A stretch of DNA of 64,000 nt from Limnohabitans sp. T6-5. GTDB taxonomy: Bacteria; Pseudomonadota; Gammaproteobacteria; Burkholderiales; Burkholderiaceae_C. This document shows positions 1-7,960 of this stretch, piece after piece. The notes under the pieces were generated by a model. It saw only the letters and a list, made by a program, of their open reading frames with translations. It had not been told where the DNA came from and made no database searches. The stretch lies in contig NZ_NERV01000002.1 in the NCBI RefSeq assembly GCF_003063315.1, positions 744,001 to 808,000 on the forward strand, read 5' to 3'. The position numbers were made by a program, and so were the translations under genes. How positions within the stretch are numbered: position 1 is the first letter of the stretch; every line of letters starts with the position of its first letter.

Positions 1-1
1 G

Positions 2-412
2 AGCACCAAAATTGGCCGCTATGTGTACGCCATGGGCTCCAACGAAATGGGTGCCCGCCAAGTGGGCATCAACATCCGCTGGTACAAGCTGGGCGTTTAC
101 GTGGTCTCGGGCCTGAGCTGCGCTTTGGGCGCCATCGTGCTCATGGCCCGCATGGATTCATCGAGCGGCAAGATGGCGCAGATGTTTGAGCTGGACGCGA
201 TCGCGGCCGTGATTTTGGGCGGTACATCCCTCTTTGGCGGGCGCGGCAGCATCTGGGGCAGCTTGCTGGGCGCGGTGCTGATCACCATGATCCGCAACGG
301 CATGAACCTGATGGAAGTCTCGCAATTCAAGCAAATGATGGCCATCGGCGCGGTCGTGATCGTCGCCGTATGGATCGACGTGGTGCGCCGCAAGCACCTG
401 CTCAAGAAGTGA
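2..412 (+). CDS. Sugar ABC transporter permease, RbsC type (3' part only)
   Basis: The reading frame is already open at the left edge and ends with TGA at 410-412, so only the last 136 residues are visible. They contain hydrophobic segments (LGVYVVSGLSCALGAIVLMA; SIWGSLLGAVLITMI; MAIGAVVIVAVWIDVV) and the AAVILGGTSLFGGRGS stretch typical of RbsC/AraH-type inner-membrane permeases of the CUT2 sugar ABC family. In this family the protein forms the channel for a periplasmic sugar-binding protein. It lies 22 bases before a fructokinase gene on the same strand, so the two are probably co-transcribed and the imported sugar is likely phosphorylated by that kinase. The substrate cannot be read from this fragment. 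Confidence 0.88.
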   Translation, partial: STKIGRYVYAMGSNEMGARQVGINIRWYKLGVYVVSGLSCALGAIVLMARMDSSSGKMAQMFELDAIAAVILGGTSLFGGRGSIWGSLLGAVLITMIRNGMNLMEVSQFKQMMAIGAVVIVAVWIDVVRRKHLLKK

Positions 413-434
413 ATCCCCTCCCCTGCTTTAGACC

Positions 435-1364
435 ATGACGACTTCGATTTTTGTGCTGGGCGAAGCCCTGATGGACTGCATCGCGCAGCCCGATGGCCAA
501 TTGCGCCCCCTCATGGGCGGCAGCCCCTACAACCTGGCCCGCGCTGCCGCCTTGCGTGGCGCACCGGTCACTTACCTGAACCCGCTGTCCACCGACAACT
601 TTGGCCAACAACTGCGTGCCCAGCTGATGAGCGATGGTGTGCAACTGCTGGCTCAACCCTCGCGAAAGCCCACTTCGCTGGCCGTGGTGCAAGTCAAGGA
701 CGGCCAACCCAGCTACGGCTTTTACCGTGAAGGCATCGCCGACCGGGACTACAGCGTGGAGAGCGTTCTGGCCGCTCTGAAAGCAGCATCGCCCGGCATC
801 CTGCACACCGGCTCGCTGGCCTTGGTGCCGCCCGAGCACGAGAAAGTGCTGGCCATCGTGCAAGGTGCCAAAGCCCTGGGCTGGACGGTGAGCGTGGACA
901 TCAACCTGCGCCCCAAACTGGCTGGCCATTTGGCCGATTACGTGGCGGCCGTGCGCTCAGTCATGGTGCTGGCCGACTGGGTCAAGGCCAGCGATGAAGA
1001 TTTGGAAACACTGGGATTTGAGGGCGTCAAGCTGGCCGAGTCGGCGCGCCTGGTCGCTGAACTGCGCTCAAGCGCCATACCCGGCGCTTTGAGCCGCATC
1101 GCCCTTACCTTTGGGAGTGATGGGGCGTATCTGGACATCGACGGCCAGCACCACAGCCTGCCCGTGCCCAGCATCACCGTGGCTGATACCGTGGGCGCAG
1201 GCGACACCTTCTGGGGCAACACCTTGGCCGACTGGGCCTTGCAAACCGACGGCGCTGCTCAGCGCGTGGCTACAACCTTGGAACTGTCCATGAAAGCTGC
1301 GGCGATCAACTGCACCCGGCAAGGCTGCCAGCCCCCCACAAGAGCTGAGGTCTTGGCGTTTTAA
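435..1364 (+). CDS. Fructokinase, PfkB family carbohydrate kinase
   Basis: 309 residues, a normal length for a PfkB sugar kinase. The N-terminal region shows GEALMDCIAQPDG and GGSPYNLARAAALRG, the substrate-binding pattern of fructokinases. The C-terminal signature DTVGAGDTFWGN (about residues 253-264) holds the catalytic Asp and the anion hole for ATP. The predicted reaction is phosphorylation of fructose, or a related ketose, at C6 in the cytoplasm. It directly follows the sugar ABC permease and faces a LacI regulator gene, so it fits a sugar-utilisation operon. No strong ribosome-binding site precedes the ATG at 435. Fructose is inferred from family resemblance; a related 2-keto-sugar is possible. 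Confidence 0.85.
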   Translation: MTTSIFVLGEALMDCIAQPDGQLRPLMGGSPYNLARAAALRGAPVTYLNPLSTDNFGQQLRAQLMSDGVQLLAQPSRKPTSLAVVQVKDGQPSYGFYREGIADRDYSVESVLAALKAASPGILHTGSLALVPPEHEKVLAIVQGAKALGWTVSVDINLRPKLAGHLADYVAAVRSVMVLADWVKASDEDLETLGFEGVKLAESARLVAELRSSAIPGALSRIALTFGSDGAYLDIDGQHHSLPVPSITVADTVGAGDTFWGNTLADWALQTDGAAQRVATTLELSMKAAAINCTRQGCQPPTRAEVLAF

Positions 1365-1634
1365 AAGCCCCAAGGCAAGTACCCCGAGCGAAAACCCCGG
1401 GTCCAAGCTGGCGAGACCGATAGATCCCGCATTCCGTGCGTGATGGCCAGCTGCCAGGCCATCTGATGCAATACACCCAGCACTTGATGGTGGTGGCCGA
1501 GATCGATAGCGCTCAATTCACCGCTGTGAGAATCCCACGATGGACCACACCCTGCAGCCAGTTGCGGACAACTCTTTGCAGCCGCGTGCTAAGAAAGCAC
1601 GCCGGCACGAGGTGCACTACGCTTTCATATCTGG
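1365..1634. other. Intergenic region without a recognisable gene
   Basis: This 270-base stretch lies between the convergent fructokinase and LacI-type genes. Short open frames exist, but none resembles a known protein or has a convincing ribosome-binding site. No intrinsic terminator with a T-run is evident either. It may be a decayed remnant. Confidence 0.4.
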
Positions 1635-2669
1635 TCAAACCGCCTTGGTTGATTCACGCACGACCAAGGTCGTGGGCAGCAAATCAGATTCCGGCTTTTC
1701 ACCGGCCATGATGCGCAGCAGGCAATCCACCAGATGGGCACCTGCCAAGTCCAAAGGCTGGCGCACTGTGGTGAGCGGTGGGAAGCTGTGGGCCGCAGGC
1801 TCCACATCGTCGTAGCCCACCACGCTGACATCTTCAGGAATGCTGTAACCCCGCTCACGCAGCACCCCCAAGGCGCTGATGGCAATCAGGTCACTGGCAG
1901 CCACGATGGCGTCGAAATTCAAACCATGGCGGTCCAAGTGCACACGCAAGGCGTCTTGCGCGCCCAGTGGCGCAAAAGACGATGGTATGTACAGCGCAGG
2001 ATCTGTTTTCAATCCGGCCTTGCGCAAGGCCTTCTGGTAGCCCGAATAACGTTTTTCAGGTTCGGGCAAGGACTTCTCGCCCATGAAGGCGATGCGCTTG
2101 CGGCCCAAACCCAGCAAGTGTTCGGTGGCCAGTTGACCGCCGCTGGCATTGTCGCCACCGACGCTGCAATACAACTGATTGGGCAACTGCGCCCCCCAAG
2201 CGACAAAGGGCAAGCGCTGACGCGCCAATTCGTTGAGCTGGTCGTGATGACCCCACTGACCGATCACGATGATGCCGCCCACACGGCCCGAGTCGTAAAG
2301 GGCGGAAATCCGCTCCAGGTGGTCCGCATCGACACGCGAGAGCAGCATGTCGTACTGGCGATCCGTCAGGGCATCGGCCAGGCTACCGAGCATGCCCAGG
2401 AAAAAAGGATCAGAAATGCTTTGGCGGTTGGCCGGGTAATAAGGAATCACCACGCCGATGGTGGTGTTGTCGCCCTTGCGAAGATTTTGAGCGCCCAGAT
2501 TGATGGTGTAGTTCAGAGAGCGCGCCAACTCAATGATGCGCAAACGCGTTTCTTCGTTGATCAACGCACTGCCATTGAGGGCACGTGAAACTGTTGCGGT
2601 GGATACCCCTGCCAGACGGGCAATGTCCGCCATTTGTATCTTGCGCTTTTCAGGTTCTGCCTTGGCCAT
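1635..2669 (-). CDS. LacI/GalR family transcriptional regulator
   Basis: 344 residues. The N-terminus carries the LacI helix-turn-helix (MADIARLAGVSTATVSRALN, residues 13-32) followed by the hinge region (LARSLNYTINLGAQNLRKG). The rest matches the periplasmic-binding-protein-like effector domain, with PYYPANRQSISDPFFLGMLG, a GGIIVIGQWGHHDQ loop and VSVVGYDDVEPAAHSFPPLTTVRQPL, the classic GYDD..P..TTVRQP ending of the family. It is a cytoplasmic DNA-binding repressor controlled by a sugar. It lies downstream of tonB-exbBDD on the same strand but behind a terminator (2711-2734), so it probably has its own promoter. Operator-like sequences at 5261, 5456 and 5557 are its likely targets (inference). 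Confidence 0.93.
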   Translation of the reverse strand: MAKAEPEKRKIQMADIARLAGVSTATVSRALNGSALINEETRLRIIELARSLNYTINLGAQNLRKGDNTTIGVVIPYYPANRQSISDPFFLGMLGSLADALTDRQYDMLLSRVDADHLERISALYDSGRVGGIIVIGQWGHHDQLNELARQRLPFVAWGAQLPNQLYCSVGGDNASGGQLATEHLLGLGRKRIAFMGEKSLPEPEKRYSGYQKALRKAGLKTDPALYIPSSFAPLGAQDALRVHLDRHGLNFDAIVAASDLIAISALGVLRERGYSIPEDVSVVGYDDVEPAAHSFPPLTTVRQPLDLAGAHLVDCLLRIMAGEKPESDLLPTTLVVRESTKAV

Positions 2670-2710
2670 TCACATTTCTCTCTGTTCAAGCGATGTTAAT
2701 TCAAAAAAAC

Positions 2711-2734
2711 GCCCCCACCCGTGAGGGAGGGGGC
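2711..2734 (-). terminator. Intrinsic terminator of the tonB-exbB-exbD-exbD operon
   Basis: A GC-rich hairpin with arms GCCCCCACCC and GGGAGGGGGC around a GTGA loop is followed on the minus strand by seven T residues (the A-run at 2703-2709). It sits just after the last exbD stop. Confidence 0.88.
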
Positions 2735-2783
2735 ACAAGGTTTCCTTGGTAGAAACGTACTCAACAACTCGTCGGGATCGGGC

Positions 2784-3212
2784 TCAGTTCACAAACTGCT
2801 CAGAGCCCACGATCCCCAGTTTGGTCAGGCCAATGCGCTGGGCACTGGCCATCACGGCCGCAGCCGCTTCGTATTTCGCCTTCGCGTGCGAGCGGATGTG
2901 CAGCTCTGGCTGGGGCTGCTGCGCCGCAGCTTCTGTCAGTTTGGCTTCCAGCTCAGTGCGGCTGCCCACAGGCTTGCCGTTCCAGTTGATCACGCTGCCC
3001 GCGTCCACATCGATCTTGATCACCACCGGATCGGCCTTCTTGGCCGCGTTGGTGGGCAGCGGCATGTCCAAGTTCACCGAGTGCAGCTGCGCCGGGATCG
3101 TGATGATCAGCATGATCAAGAGCACCAGCATCACGTCAATCAGTGGCGTGGTGTTCATGTCGATCATGACTTCCGGCTCGTCACTCGAACTCGTTCCTAC
3201 GTTCATTCCCAT
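2784..3212 (-). CDS. exbD: ExbD/TolR family biopolymer transport protein (second copy)
   Basis: 142 residues. A short cytoplasmic N-terminus ends in DMNTTPLIDVMLVLLIMLII, one transmembrane helix that holds the conserved Asp of the ExbD proton channel, followed by a periplasmic domain (QPQPELHIRSHAKAKYEAAAAV). ExbD works with ExbB in the inner membrane to transduce proton-motive force to TonB. It is the distal gene of tonB-exbB-exbD-exbD, 11 bases behind the other exbD, with a clear AGGAG before the ATG at 3212. The two ExbD proteins share the TTPLxDVMLVLLI core but differ elsewhere, so this is an old duplication rather than a recent one. Confidence 0.93.
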   Translation of the reverse strand: MGMNVGTSSSDEPEVMIDMNTTPLIDVMLVLLIMLIITIPAQLHSVNLDMPLPTNAAKKADPVVIKIDVDAGSVINWNGKPVGSRTELEAKLTEAAAQQPQPELHIRSHAKAKYEAAAAVMASAQRIGLTKLGIVGSEQFVN

Positions 3213-3223
3213 GCTCTGCTCCT

Positions 3224-3637
3224 TCAGTTGCTGGGCTCGGTGATGAAGCCGACTTTGGTGATGCCGGCGCGCTGCACCGCGTACATCACGCGGCCCACGG
3301 ATTCGAAATCACTTTGGCCGTCACCCCGGATCTGCACCTCGGGTTGAGGCTTCATGGCTGAGAATTTCTTCATGCGCTCGAGCAAGTCCGTGCTGTTCTT
3401 CACTTTGGTGTCGTACAGGTAAATACCGCCTGCCTTGTCCACCGAGATGATCACGTTTTCGGGCTTGGTCTCGCGCACCACGTTCTTTTCTTTGGGCAAG
3501 TCCACCTTGATGGAGGTGGTCACCACGGGGATCGTGATCAAAAAGATGATCAAGAGCACCAGCATCACGTCCACCAGGGGCGTGGTGTTGATGGTGCCGA
3601 TGATCTCGTCATCGGCTTCGCCTACGTTCATGGCCAT
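3224..3637 (-). CDS. exbD: ExbD/TolR family biopolymer transport protein (first copy)
   Basis: 137 residues: a cytoplasmic tail, one membrane helix (TINTTPLVDVMLVLLIIFLI) with the conserved membrane Asp, and a periplasmic domain with the QPEVQIRGDGQSDFESVGRV pattern. It is part of the ExbB-ExbD motor that energises TonB. The start at 3637 has AGGAG nearby (AGAGGAGCCCAC before ATG). It lies between exbB and a second exbD; paired exbD genes are seen in several proteobacterial TonB operons. Confidence 0.94.
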   Translation of the reverse strand: MAMNVGEADDEIIGTINTTPLVDVMLVLLIIFLITIPVVTTSIKVDLPKEKNVVRETKPENVIISVDKAGGIYLYDTKVKNSTDLLERMKKFSAMKPQPEVQIRGDGQSDFESVGRVMYAVQRAGITKVGFITEPSN

Positions 3638-3674
3638 GTGGGCTCCTCTTGTTCGAAACTTGTGCGAACAGGAT

Positions 3675-4523
3675 TTATTTCTTGGCCGAGCCGAGCAGCA
3701 CAGCGTGCAGGTCAGAGCCGAAGGCGTTGACTTGTTCCATCACGGCCTTGTTGCGACGCACCAGGAAGTTGTAGCCCAGCACAGCAGGCACAGCCACAGC
3801 CAGACCGATGGCGGTCATGATCAGGGCTTCACCCACGGGGCCAGCGACCTTGTCGATCGAGGCTTGGCCGGACATGCCGATCTTGACCAGCGCGTGGTAG
3901 ATGCCCCACACGGTACCGAACAGACCCACGAATGGCGCGGTAGAGCCCACAGTGGCCAGCACAGCCAGGCCGTCTTGCATGCGGCTTTGCACGTTGCCAA
4001 TGGCACGCTGGATGCTCATGGTGACCCACTCGTTGAAGTCAACCGCACCCAACAAGCCGGTGTGTTTGGAAGCGCCTTCCAGGCCTTTTTCTGCGATGAA
4101 GCGGAAAGCCGAGCCTTCTTCCAAGGTGTCTTTGCCTTGGACCACGGTGCTGGCAGACCAGAAGGACTCTTGCGCGGCCTTGGCTTGCTTGTTCAGTTTG
4201 GCTTGCTCAGCGAACTTGGTGAAGATCACGTACCAAGAGCCCATGCTCATGAGCACCAAGATCAGCAGCGTGCCTTTGGCCACGGCATCGCCTTGGTTCC
4301 ACAGGGCAGACAGGCCGTAGGGGTTTTCTTCCACAACGGCGCTGGCCGCTGGGGCAGGCGCTGCCACTGGTGCGGATGCGGCTTCAGCGGGTGCTGCTGC
4401 GGGGGCAGGCGCGGCTGCTGCGGGGGCAGACTCCTTGGGCTTGGCCGCCAACACGTTGCCAGCAGACAAGAGGCCGGCCAACAGGCCAGCGCAGACGATG
4501 AGGGTTTTGAATGGTTTAAACAT
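3675..4523 (-). CDS. exbB: ExbB/TolQ family proton channel protein
   Basis: 282 residues, longer than the classic 240-residue ExbB because of an N-terminal signal-like segment (LIVCAGLLAGLLSAGNVLAA) and an Ala/Pro-rich linker at about residues 27-65. Three membrane helices follow: GTLLILVLMSMGSWYVIF, LATVGSTAPFVGLFGTVWGI and LIMTAIGLAVAVPAVLGYNF. The TAPFVGLFGTVWGI motif is typical of MotA/TolQ/ExbB channels. It forms the inner-membrane scaffold around ExbD and drives TonB. It is second in the tonB-exbB-exbD-exbD operon, with GAGGAG before ATG. The extended N-terminus matches the TonB-associated ExbB variant of beta- and gammaproteobacteria. Confidence 0.94.
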   Translation of the reverse strand: MFKPFKTLIVCAGLLAGLLSAGNVLAAKPKESAPAAAAPAPAAAPAEAASAPVAAPAPAASAVVEENPYGLSALWNQGDAVAKGTLLILVLMSMGSWYVIFTKFAEQAKLNKQAKAAQESFWSASTVVQGKDTLEEGSAFRFIAEKGLEGASKHTGLLGAVDFNEWVTMSIQRAIGNVQSRMQDGLAVLATVGSTAPFVGLFGTVWGIYHALVKIGMSGQASIDKVAGPVGEALIMTAIGLAVAVPAVLGYNFLVRRNKAVMEQVNAFGSDLHAVLLGSAKK

Positions 4524-4587
4524 GATGAGGTTCTCCTCTGGGTTCTTTAAAAACGGTGAACTGTGACTGTGAATCTGAGCGAGCTGA

Positions 4588-5226
4588 TCATTCCAGGCGC
4601 CAGGTGTACTTCATGGTGGCCCAGCCTTGTTCAGGCTTGCCATCCACGGTGGCGGGCTTGAAGGCGCAGCGCGACAAACCGGCACGGGCCGCTTCGTCAA
4701 GGCGCTTGTAGCCCGAAGACTTCTCGACTTCTGCTTGGATCACCTTGCCATCTGTGCCCACCAGGAAGCGCAGACTGACGGTGCCCTCCTCCTCCAGACG
4801 ACGCGAAGCGCTGGGGTACTCGGGTTTTTCGCAATTGGTCGAGTTGACCACTGCAGCTGTACGCACGGGGTCTTTGACCACGACTGGCGCAGGCGGTGCA
4901 GGCGGCGCCACCGGTTGAGGTGTCGCCGACACAGCGGCAATGGCGTTGGCTGCAGGTGCGGCATGAGAAACAGGCACATCCACTGGCGGCACATAGGCCG
5001 GAGGGGGCGGCAAGTTCTTGGGCGGTGGTGGCGGAGGCGGTGGTGGGATATCGGGTTTTGCGTCTTCAAGCAAAACGGCTTCCACCGGGCCCTTTATCTT
5101 TTTGACAAACGCACGGGCCAAACCCGAGCTGATGGCCCAAAAGAGCAAAAGGTGCAACACCACCACCAGCCCCAGCCCAATCAGGTGCTTGGTCGGCTTG
5201 CGTTGCCGACTGGCGTAATCGTCCAT
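4588..5226 (-). CDS. tonB: TonB family energy transducer
   Basis: 212 residues. One N-terminal membrane anchor (LIGLGLVVVLHLLLFWAIS) with the conserved His is followed by a Pro-rich periplasmic spacer (DIPPPPPPPPPKNLPPPPAY) and a C-terminal TonB domain (CEKPEYPSASRRLEEEGTVS ... SSGYKRLDEAARAGLSRCAF). TonB transmits ExbBD energy to outer-membrane receptors through their TonB box. It is first in the operon, with AAGGAG before the ATG, and is divergent from the receptor gene at 5589. An operator-like palindrome sits 35 bases upstream of its start (5261-5274). It is likely dedicated to the adjacent receptor. Confidence 0.94.
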   Translation of the reverse strand: MDDYASRQRKPTKHLIGLGLVVVLHLLLFWAISSGLARAFVKKIKGPVEAVLLEDAKPDIPPPPPPPPPKNLPPPPAYVPPVDVPVSHAAPAANAIAAVSATPQPVAPPAPPAPVVVKDPVRTAAVVNSTNCEKPEYPSASRRLEEEGTVSLRFLVGTDGKVIQAEVEKSSGYKRLDEAARAGLSRCAFKPATVDGKPEQGWATMKYTWRLE

Positions 5227-5260
5227 TGTTTGATTTCTCCTTATTTCGAGTTGCGATCAA

Positions 5261-5274
5261 TGCAATCGTTTGCA
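5261..5274. promoter_or_regulatory. LacI-type operator candidate 1 (tonB side)
   Basis: TGCAATCGTTTGCA is a near-perfect 14-bp palindrome with a central CG, the usual form of LacI/GalR operators. It lies 35 bases before the tonB start codon. Two related sequences occur at 5456 and 5557, and a LacI-family gene is nearby. Binding is inferred. Confidence 0.65.
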
Positions 5275-5302
5275 TGATACCTGTGTTTGTTCAATTTCAA
5301 CA

Positions 5303-5320
5303 CCTAGGGAAAACACTAGG
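5303..5320. promoter_or_regulatory. Dyad element CCTAG..CTAGG, copy 1
   Basis: CCTAGGGAAAACACTAGG has inverted arms CCTAG and CTAGG. A second element of the same design lies 62 bases downstream at 5365. The shared CTAGGGAAA core suggests a pair of binding sites for an unidentified regulator in the tonB/receptor intergenic region. Confidence 0.45.
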
Positions 5321-5364
5321 CATCGGTTATTTGATCGCAAAGCTGACTTGTTGTTGATGATGCA

Positions 5365-5382
5365 CACTAGGGAAAGTCCTAG
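5365..5382. promoter_or_regulatory. Dyad element ACTAGG..CCTAGT, copy 2
   Basis: ACTAGGGAAAGTCCTAGT is an inverted repeat with six-base arms and a six-base spacer. It matches the element at 5303 in the core CTAGGGAAA. The repetition of the same dyad argues against chance; the cognate regulator is unknown. Confidence 0.45.
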
Positions 5383-5455
5383 TTTTTGATGATTTCTCGA
5401 GTGAAAAGGTGCCCATCAAACACCTTCAAAACGACCAGGTGCAAAAATCTTTTAT

Positions 5456-5469
5456 TGCAATCGTTTTCA
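5456..5469. promoter_or_regulatory. LacI-type operator candidate 2
   Basis: TGCAATCGTTTTCA differs from the site at 5261 at one position. It lies about 120 bases before the receptor start, where it could act with the site at 5557 by DNA looping. Confidence 0.55.
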
Positions 5470-5556
5470 TTGATTTGCAAAATACGCTACATCCAATATG
5501 CGATCACGTCCAGTGACGCTGATGGATCATCATCTGCAACAATCCATTCATGGTTT

Positions 5557-5570
5557 TGCAATCGTTTCAA
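5557..5570. promoter_or_regulatory. LacI-type operator candidate 3 (receptor side)
   Basis: TGCAATCGTTTCAA keeps the left half-site TGCAATCG and the TTT of the palindrome. It ends 18 bases before the receptor start codon, so a bound repressor would block the transcript leader. Its position also argues against the upstream ATG at 5550 as the real start. Confidence 0.55.
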
Positions 5571-5588
5571 TGTTTTGGAGACCCTTCT

Positions 5589-7814
5589 ATGAAGAAGCAA
5601 CAATTCGCCACTCCCACCAAAGTGGCTGCCGCCGCTGCACTGGCAGCTTTTCAGTTAAGCATTGCCCATGCTCAAGCCAACAACGACACGCTCAAACTCG
5701 ATGAGGTTGTGGTGACTGGCTCCGCTACTGGCGGAAGCAAAATGAAACAAAGCTTGTCCATCAGCACACTGGACTCCGAGCAACTGACCAACACCGTGGC
5801 CAGCAGCTCCGCTGATTTGCTGCGTTCTGTGCCAGGCGTCCGCGCTGAGTCCAGCGGCGGAGAAGGCAACGCCAACGTCACCGTTCGCGGTGTTCCAATT
5901 TCTGCAGGTGGTTCACGCTACGTCCAATTCCAAGAAGATGGCCTGCCCGTCCTCCAAATTGGTGACTTCAACTTTGTGACCCCCGACATGTTCTTGCGCT
6001 CCTCTTTGGGCACAGATGGTCTTGAAGTCGTTCGCGGCGGCTCTGCCTCAACCATGGCCACCAACGCGCCTGGCGGCATCATCAACTTCATCAGCAAAAC
6101 AGGCGATGTGGAAGGCGGCACGATTTCTGCAACCACCAATGTCAGCGGCCCCAGCCAGCGCCGTGTCGACTTTGGATACGGCAAAGCCACATCAGACACT
6201 TCGTCCGTTTACCTGAGTGGTTTTGTTCGCTCCGGCGAAGGTCCTCGCGACACACAGGGCGTGAACATGGAATCCGGTGGCCAATTCAAGGCGTCTTTCA
6301 ACAAAGACCTGGGCGGCGGCAACAGCGTCAAACTGCATGCGAAATTCCTGGACGACAAAACACCCACATTGATGGCGTCTCCTGTCAACACCGTCAATGG
6401 CCAAATCGTGGCATTGCCCGGTGTGGACCCACGCAGCTTCTCCCCCTACGCATCGAAACTGCCCACCATCTCGCAGTACGGCATGCACGGCGGCGCTGCC
6501 AGCATGAACGAAGGCCTGAGCTCCAAGTCCACTGCCATTGGTTCGGAAATCAACCTGAATTTGGGTGATGGTTGGACCTTGAACGACAAATTCCGCATCT
6601 CGAACAACAGTGGCGGCTTCAATGGCATCATGCCCGGCAACTATGCTGACAACGCATTGCCAGCATCGGGCGCAAGCAGCTACACAGCGCTCTTTTTGGG
6701 CGCAAAATTCAACGACGTGGGCTTGGCCGTCAATGACTTGAAGCTGAGCAAGAAACACTCACTGCAAGATGGTGCCAAGCTGACCACGACCGCAGGCGTC
6801 TTTGCTTCCAGCCAAAAACTGGACATTGACTGGGAAATCGGTGGCTTCAATGCGCCGCTGGTTCCAGCCGCTAACTCCACCTATGGCAGCTATACATCTT
6901 GGTACAAGCGCCACATCAACCAAACCTACAACACGGTTTCTCCATATGCCGCGCTGAACTGGGAAAAGGGTGCGTGGGTTCTGGATGGTAGCGTCCGCAT
7001 GGACCGTCAATCTGTGACGGGGACATACAACGCCAATAGCGATGCACTGGGGGCACGTGGCGTCGACTACAAGTCGAACTTCAACGCTTACTCGTTTGGC
7101 GCCAACTACAACATCGACAAGAATACGGCCTTGTTTGCCCGCATCAGCGATGGCGCATCGTTCAACAGCGACCGCGTTCTCTTCCAAGAGAGCACGAGCA
7201 AATGCGGCTTGACTTGCTTTGTTGGCAATACTGTTCCCGTGAACGAAGTCAAGCAGTACGAAGCGGGTATCAAAAACAAAAACGGCAACCTGAGCACCTT
7301 TGTGACCTTCTTCTTGGCCAAAACAGATGAGTCCAACTACGACCTCACCTCAGGCACGACATCGTTCACCAAATACAGCGCAAAGGGTGTTGAACTGGAA
7401 GCTGGCTACCGCATGGGGGCTTTCCGCATCAATGGTGGCTTGACACTGACAGATGCCGAAGTCACAAGCAGCAACAATGCAGCCTATGTTGGCAAAGCGC
7501 CTAACCGCCAAGCCAAAGCCATCTACCAGTTGAGCCCAACTTACAAGTTTGGCGATACCACGGTGGGTGCTGCAGTGATTGGCACGACGAGCTCCAAAGA
7601 CGCTCAAACTGTTTCAGGCCTTGAAGCCACCCTGCCGGCTTACACCTATGTGAATGCCTTCGCTGCACATGAGCTGAACAAGTCGACCACGTTGACACTG
7701 AGCGTGAACAACTTGACCAACACCTTGGGCTATACCGAAGTCAACAACGAACGCTCCGCGGCTCGTTCGATCACAGGTCGTACCATCAAGGTGGGTGTGA
7801 AATACAACTTCTAA
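5589..7814 (+). CDS. TonB-dependent outer-membrane receptor, probably for a sugar
   Basis: 741 residues from the ATG at 5589, chosen because GGAG precedes it at a proper distance and it gives a typical signal peptide (KVAAAAALAAFQLSIAHA). A TonB box-like LDEVVVTGSA follows at once. The plug domain (about 40-170) shows SSSADLLRSVPGVRAES and GLEVVRGGSASTMATNAPGG. The rest is a 22-strand barrel ending in Phe (RTIKVGVKYNF), as expected for barrel assembly by Bam. It imports a ligand across the outer membrane using TonB energy. Divergent tonB-exbBDD, a LacI regulator, a fructokinase and a sugar permease nearby make a carbohydrate the likely substrate (inference); a siderophore is the main alternative. 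Confidence 0.93.
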   Translation: MKKQQFATPTKVAAAAALAAFQLSIAHAQANNDTLKLDEVVVTGSATGGSKMKQSLSISTLDSEQLTNTVASSSADLLRSVPGVRAESSGGEGNANVTVRGVPISAGGSRYVQFQEDGLPVLQIGDFNFVTPDMFLRSSLGTDGLEVVRGGSASTMATNAPGGIINFISKTGDVEGGTISATTNVSGPSQRRVDFGYGKATSDTSSVYLSGFVRSGEGPRDTQGVNMESGGQFKASFNKDLGGGNSVKLHAKFLDDKTPTLMASPVNTVNGQIVALPGVDPRSFSPYASKLPTISQYGMHGGAASMNEGLSSKSTAIGSEINLNLGDGWTLNDKFRISNNSGGFNGIMPGNYADNALPASGASSYTALFLGAKFNDVGLAVNDLKLSKKHSLQDGAKLTTTAGVFASSQKLDIDWEIGGFNAPLVPAANSTYGSYTSWYKRHINQTYNTVSPYAALNWEKGAWVLDGSVRMDRQSVTGTYNANSDALGARGVDYKSNFNAYSFGANYNIDKNTALFARISDGASFNSDRVLFQESTSKCGLTCFVGNTVPVNEVKQYEAGIKNKNGNLSTFVTFFLAKTDESNYDLTSGTTSFTKYSAKGVELEAGYRMGAFRINGGLTLTDAEVTSSNNAAYVGKAPNRQAKAIYQLSPTYKFGDTTVGAAVIGTTSSKDAQTVSGLEATLPAYTYVNAFAAHELNKSTTLTLSVNNLTNTLGYTEVNNERSAARSITGRTIKVGVKYNF

Positions 7815-7821
7815 GTTGACA

Positions 7822-7887
7822 CAACGGGCATCTTGAGATGCCCGTTGTTGGATCACCCATTTGAGACCGCCTTCGGGCGGTTTTTTT
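7822..7887 (+). terminator. Double hairpin terminator behind the receptor gene
   Basis: The first hairpin has arms CAACGGGCATC and GATGCCCGTTG (7822-7847) and no T-run. The second, ACCGCC-TTCG-GGCGGT (7866-7881), is followed by seven T residues and is a textbook rho-independent terminator for the receptor transcript. Confidence 0.9.
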
Positions 7888-7960
7888 CGTCCCGATGCAA
7901 GTGACCTGAGTGGATTCAATGAACAGTGCGTCTTCCTCAGGGCATCGCACCCACATCGGC

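Noticed and set aside
1436-1815. Short open frames between fructokinase and the LacI gene
   Set aside because: No similarity recognised, no ribosome-binding site, and they overlap the LacI gene on the other strand.
4627-5277. Plus-strand frame opposite tonB rich in Arg and Gly
   Set aside because: It is the antisense of the Pro-rich TonB linker, which explains its composition.
5550-5588. Upstream ATG at 5550 as the start of the receptor gene
   Set aside because: It would place a charged, non-signal stretch before the signal peptide and lies within the operator region; ATG 5589 has a proper ribosome-binding site.
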